In this document: one piece after another, positions 9,156 through 10,865 of the stretch
Numbering within the stretch: position 1 is the first letter of the stretch
How the letters are laid out: every line of letters starts with the position of its first letter
From: a bacterium
GTDB taxonomy: Bacteria; Verrucomicrobiota; Verrucomicrobiae; Limisphaerales; J093
Length of the DNA stretch: 10,865 bases
Assembly (NCBI GenBank): GCA_021839785.1
Contig: JAKCAB010000601.1
Span: forward strand, 2,174 to 13,038
Direction: 5' to 3'
Position numbers and translations under genes: made by a program
The notes under the pieces: model-generated
Database searches by the model: none
Told to the model about the DNA's origin: nothing
Seen by the model: only the letters and a program-made list of their open reading frames with translations

Positions 9156-9188
9156 TTCACGGAATCGGCGCCGTTGGGCGTTGCGCGG

Positions 9189-9335
9189 TTACAGGCCGAA
9201 CGTCCAGACGAAAAAAAGCATCGCCAGCAGGGCGCCGGCCAGTATTCCCAGCAGGAAACCGCCGATGGCGCCGATCTGCCGGTGCGCCATTTCGGCCTCG
9301 CGATGCAGTTCGTTGAGTTGCTCTTGAGTCAGCAT
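9189..9335 (-). CDS. Small single-helix membrane protein (48 residues), function unknown
   Basis: A complete short frame from ATG 9335 to TAA. Residues 1-20 (MLTQEQLNELHREAEMAHRQ) are charged and predict an amphipathic or coiled-coil helix. Residues 21-47 (IGAIGGFLLGILAGALLAML, then FFVWTFG) form one strong Gly/Ala/Leu-rich transmembrane helix ending at the C-terminus. The clean division into a polar helix and a membrane helix with no interruption argues that it is real, as does its confinement between glgP and a non-coding stretch. GGA about nine bases before the ATG may serve as a weak ribosome site. I know no family assignment. By shape it resembles small inner-membrane peptides that bind larger membrane complexes, but that is only an analogy. 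It converges with glgP. Confidence 0.6.
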   Translation of the reverse strand: MLTQEQLNELHREAEMAHRQIGAIGGFLLGILAGALLAMLFFVWTFGL

Positions 9336-9533
9336 GGCAACGTCCGGTGAAGCTGCGCGACCTTACCCCCGTCCGGCCACGCCGTAAAGGCCCGGCCATG
9401 CCAACGTATTTCGGCGGGCGCAGCTCAGTTTCTGGTCGCGGCTCAAGGCCGCAAACGCTTTCCAACGGCCAGATCGGCCCGGAACGTTGCCCCGCGGGGA
9501 ACGGGCAGCGTAGGTGCCACTTGGTACAAAAAA

Positions 9534-9549
9534 TGTCGCAATTGCGACA
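9534..9549. promoter_or_regulatory. Perfect 16-bp palindrome, candidate operator
   Basis: TGTCGCAATTGCGACA equals its own reverse complement over all 16 bases, and runs of A flank it on both sides (ACAAAAAA before, AAAA after). A perfect dyad in an AT-rich patch upstream of a gene is the usual shape of a dimeric repressor or activator site. The nearest gene reading away from it is the small membrane protein at 9335-9189, about 200 bases away. The binding protein is unknown. Confidence 0.5.
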
Positions 9550-9581
9550 AAAATTGCTCCACCGGGGATAACGGGTAAGCG

Positions 9582-9613
9582 CGGGCGACCCGCCCGTTCG
9601 GCGACCCGCCGAA
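9582..9613. repeat. Tandem pair of short hairpins sharing an 11-bp direct repeat
   Basis: GGCGACCCGCC occurs at 9584-9594 and again at 9600-9610, a 16-base period. Each copy is the core of its own perfect hairpin with the same ACC loop: CGGGCG/CGCCCG (9582-9596) and TTCGGCG/CGCCGAA (9597-9613). The flanking stem bases differ between copies but remain paired, which suggests a conserved structure rather than mere sequence duplication. Confidence 0.5.
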
Positions 9614-9692
9614 TCTTGGAACCGCGATGTGGCTGAGCTTTGGGAAAACCGAAGTCCGTGGACCTCTCTGCCGGCGAGATTCCGAAGTGGCT

Positions 9693-9709
9693 GCGACCGA
9701 GACGGTCGC
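9693..9709. other. Short perfect hairpin
   Basis: GCGACCG (9693-9699), loop AGA and CGGTCGC (9703-9709) form a 7-bp stem. It has the same stem length and loop size as the hairpins at 9582-9613. There is no T-run on either side, so it is not a terminator. Confidence 0.4.
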
Positions 9710-9766
9710 GCGCCAAAACTGGGATGCGCCCTGTTTCGGCCAGCGCGGTCGAGGCGGGTGGGTTTC

Positions 9767-9803
9767 AAAAAAAGAACCGGAGCGCCCGCGGGTGCTCCGG
9801 TTC
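9767..9803 (-). terminator. Intrinsic terminator of the TIM-barrel gene
   Basis: Read on the minus strand, a perfect 10-bp stem (GAACCGGAGC at 9803-9794 with GCTCCGGTTC at 9783-9774) and a 10-base loop that can itself pair (CCCGCGGG) are followed at once by seven T (9773-9767). It starts 42 bases after the stop codon at 9845. This is a textbook Rho-independent terminator and the clearest in the window. Confidence 0.92.
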
Positions 9804-9844
9804 GGTGCAGTGTCGGCAGTTGGTCCTGCCGGCAAACTCGATGT

Positions 9845-10865
9845 TCAAGCGCCCATGCCGTCCTCGAACGAACCGGCGGCCACCGGCCAGCAGAGGTTGT
9901 CGCGGACGTACGCGATGCCGTTGGCGCTGGTGTAATCCAGGTCCTTGTGGGCGCTCTCGGCTTCCACCACGAGCGGCGCGGTCGGCCGGCCCATGACCTG
10001 GCAGTACCGGCTGGGGTAGCCGATCTGGACGAGCAGTTCGGCGTAACGCTGCATGTTGATGTCGCCGCTGGGCAGGTCCACAAACTGCATCGCGCGTTGC
10101 GGCCAGTTGCCGTTCATCATGCGCAACGGCATGCCGGGACGGATGACGAAGTTCTTGATGTGCGCCGCGTACACGCGCGGACCCACCTTGAGGAAACGGG
10201 TCTCCCAGCTTTCGCCTTCCCAGCAGTGGCTCGGGTCGGCATTTACGCCGAGACACTTGTCGCCGTCGCAAATGCTCACGAGCAGGTTGAAGTCATCCGC
10301 GCACATGGCGCCAGTGCCGGGATGGATTTCGTGACAGAGGATGATGCCGCGGGCGTTCGCCTCCTGGCGGATGCGGGCGGTCTTCTTCACGAAACGCTCC
10401 TGGCCTTCCTTGATGAGATCGAAGTCCGCGCCGGCCCAGAACCCCCACGGATAACCGCTGGCGACTTCCCAGCCGAACGCCACGCCCCAGAAAGTCGGCA
10501 GGATTTTCACGCCCAGTTCGATCGCGAGGTCGAACAGCTTGATCAAGTAATTCTCCGCCCAGGCCTCGATCTTGTCGGGCGACTGCTTGGCCACGTCCGC
10601 CGGGATGAACGGCCGGATGCTCGGGCTGCCCGTCCAAGCGGTGGTGTGGACCCAGGTCGGGCAATGGCAGGAAATGCCGTCCAGCGTCAGCCCCGCCTTC
10701 GCAAAAGTGTCCTTGATCTCCGAAGCGGATTTGAACAGGGCGCCGCCTTGGAGCATGTAATTGGACGGCTGGGCGCCGGAAGCGCCGGAGCGCTTGGCAT
10801 AGGCCAGGAAGTCGGCGAGCGATTTGGCGCCGTGCTGGGCGCCTTCGATGGAAGCATGATAAGCG
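9845..10865 (-). CDS. Sugar phosphate isomerase/epimerase-like TIM-barrel protein (AP endonuclease 2 fold), N-terminus outside window
   Basis: The frame is open to the right edge, giving 339 visible residues; the start lies beyond 10865. The visible part begins AYHASIEGAQHGAKSLADFL, which reads as the interior of a protein, so the ATG at 10756 is not the true start. The fold is that of the xylose-isomerase-like barrel, with the expected metal ligands in order (visible numbering): Glu179 in CHEIHPGTGAM, Asp210 and His213 in NADPSHCWEG, His235 in AAHIKNF, and Glu301 in LVVEAES. Further conserved-looking blocks are LDGISCHCPTWVHTTAWTG, FWGVAFGWEVASGYPWGFW, RPGMPLRMM and SFEDGMGA at the C-terminus. 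Family members isomerise or epimerise sugars, or act in inositol and other polyol catabolism; the substrate here is unknown. It lacks the signature of true endonuclease IV that would suggest DNA repair. A strong terminator follows it. Confidence 0.87.
   Translation of the reverse strand, partial: AYHASIEGAQHGAKSLADFLAYAKRSGASGAQPSNYMLQGGALFKSASEIKDTFAKAGLTLDGISCHCPTWVHTTAWTGSPSIRPFIPADVAKQSPDKIEAWAENYLIKLFDLAIELGVKILPTFWGVAFGWEVASGYPWGFWAGADFDLIKEGQERFVKKTARIRQEANARGIILCHEIHPGTGAMCADDFNLLVSICDGDKCLGVNADPSHCWEGESWETRFLKVGPRVYAAHIKNFVIRPGMPLRMMNGNWPQRAMQFVDLPSGDINMQRYAELLVQIGYPSRYCQVMGRPTAPLVVEAESAHKDLDYTSANGIAYVRDNLCWPVAAGSFEDGMGA

Larger units (their letters stand above)
9336..9844. other. 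Intergenic region without a convincing gene, rich in small inverted repeats
   Basis: About 510 bases. Open frames cross it on both strands, but all run through the terminator or into neighbouring genes, are rich in Arg/Pro/Ser, and show no recognisable motif. What it does hold is the terminator at 9767-9803, a perfect palindrome at 9534-9549, paired short hairpins at 9582-9613 and another at 9693-9709. About 9525-9560 is an AT-rich patch in otherwise GC-rich sequence. It may contain the promoter of the small membrane gene, a non-coding RNA or the remains of a dispersed repeat. Confidence 0.6.

Noticed and set aside
9443..9835. 130-residue minus-strand frame and overlapping plus-strand frame 9627-9935 in the last gap
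   Set aside because: Both cross the strong terminator or the end of the TIM-barrel gene, lack ribosome sites and resemble no protein.

Overview
The window is GC-rich chromosomal DNA, densely coded with short intergenic gaps. The gene content suggests a Verrucomicrobia/Planctomycetes-type bacterium, with Verrucomicrobia of the Pedosphaera/Limisphaera kind as my best guess. The reasons are a secreted EF-hand/methyltransferase fusion, a large TIM-barrel 'sugar phosphate isomerase/epimerase', CCGAAA-rich intergenic repeats, and mostly weak or absent Shine-Dalgarno sites. This assignment is inference; the window has no rRNA or other phylogenetic marker. I see no tRNA, rRNA, CRISPR array, transposase or phage gene.

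Layout. Positions 1-632 (minus) hold the N-terminal 210 residues of a lipoprotein RND/HlyD-type efflux adaptor. It is divergent from a 3-hydroxyisobutyrate-dehydrogenase-family oxidoreductase (812-1714, plus). That gene converges on a minus-strand pair: an exported EF-hand O-methyltransferase (1853-2746), and upstream of it a four-helix membrane protein with a C-terminal IPT/TIG-like domain (2919-3722). Three plus-strand central-metabolism genes follow: D-lactate dehydrogenase ldhA (3890-4891), pyruvate kinase pyk (5030-6475) and glycogen phosphorylase glgP (6618-9125). A 48-residue single-helix membrane protein lies on the minus strand at 9189-9335. About 510 bases (9336-9844) have no convincing gene but contain a perfect 16-bp palindrome, several short hairpins and a strong intrinsic terminator. 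The terminator belongs to the last gene, a TIM-barrel sugar isomerase/epimerase-like protein (9845-10865, minus), whose N-terminus lies beyond the window.

How the genes fit together. glgP, pyk and ldhA are consecutive, codirectional, and lie on one catabolic route: glycogen to glucose-1-phosphate, then the final ATP-yielding glycolytic step, then pyruvate to D-lactate with NADH reoxidation. The cluster looks suited to fermenting stored glycogen. The 138-142 base gaps, one filled by a large imperfect inverted repeat, leave it open whether they form one transcript. The other genes show no obvious functional link to it.

No defence system, biosynthetic cluster or mobile element is visible. The items most worth a second look are the secreted EF-hand methyltransferase, the membrane-anchored TIG protein with a predicted cytoplasmic TIG domain, and the structured non-coding region at 9534-9710.
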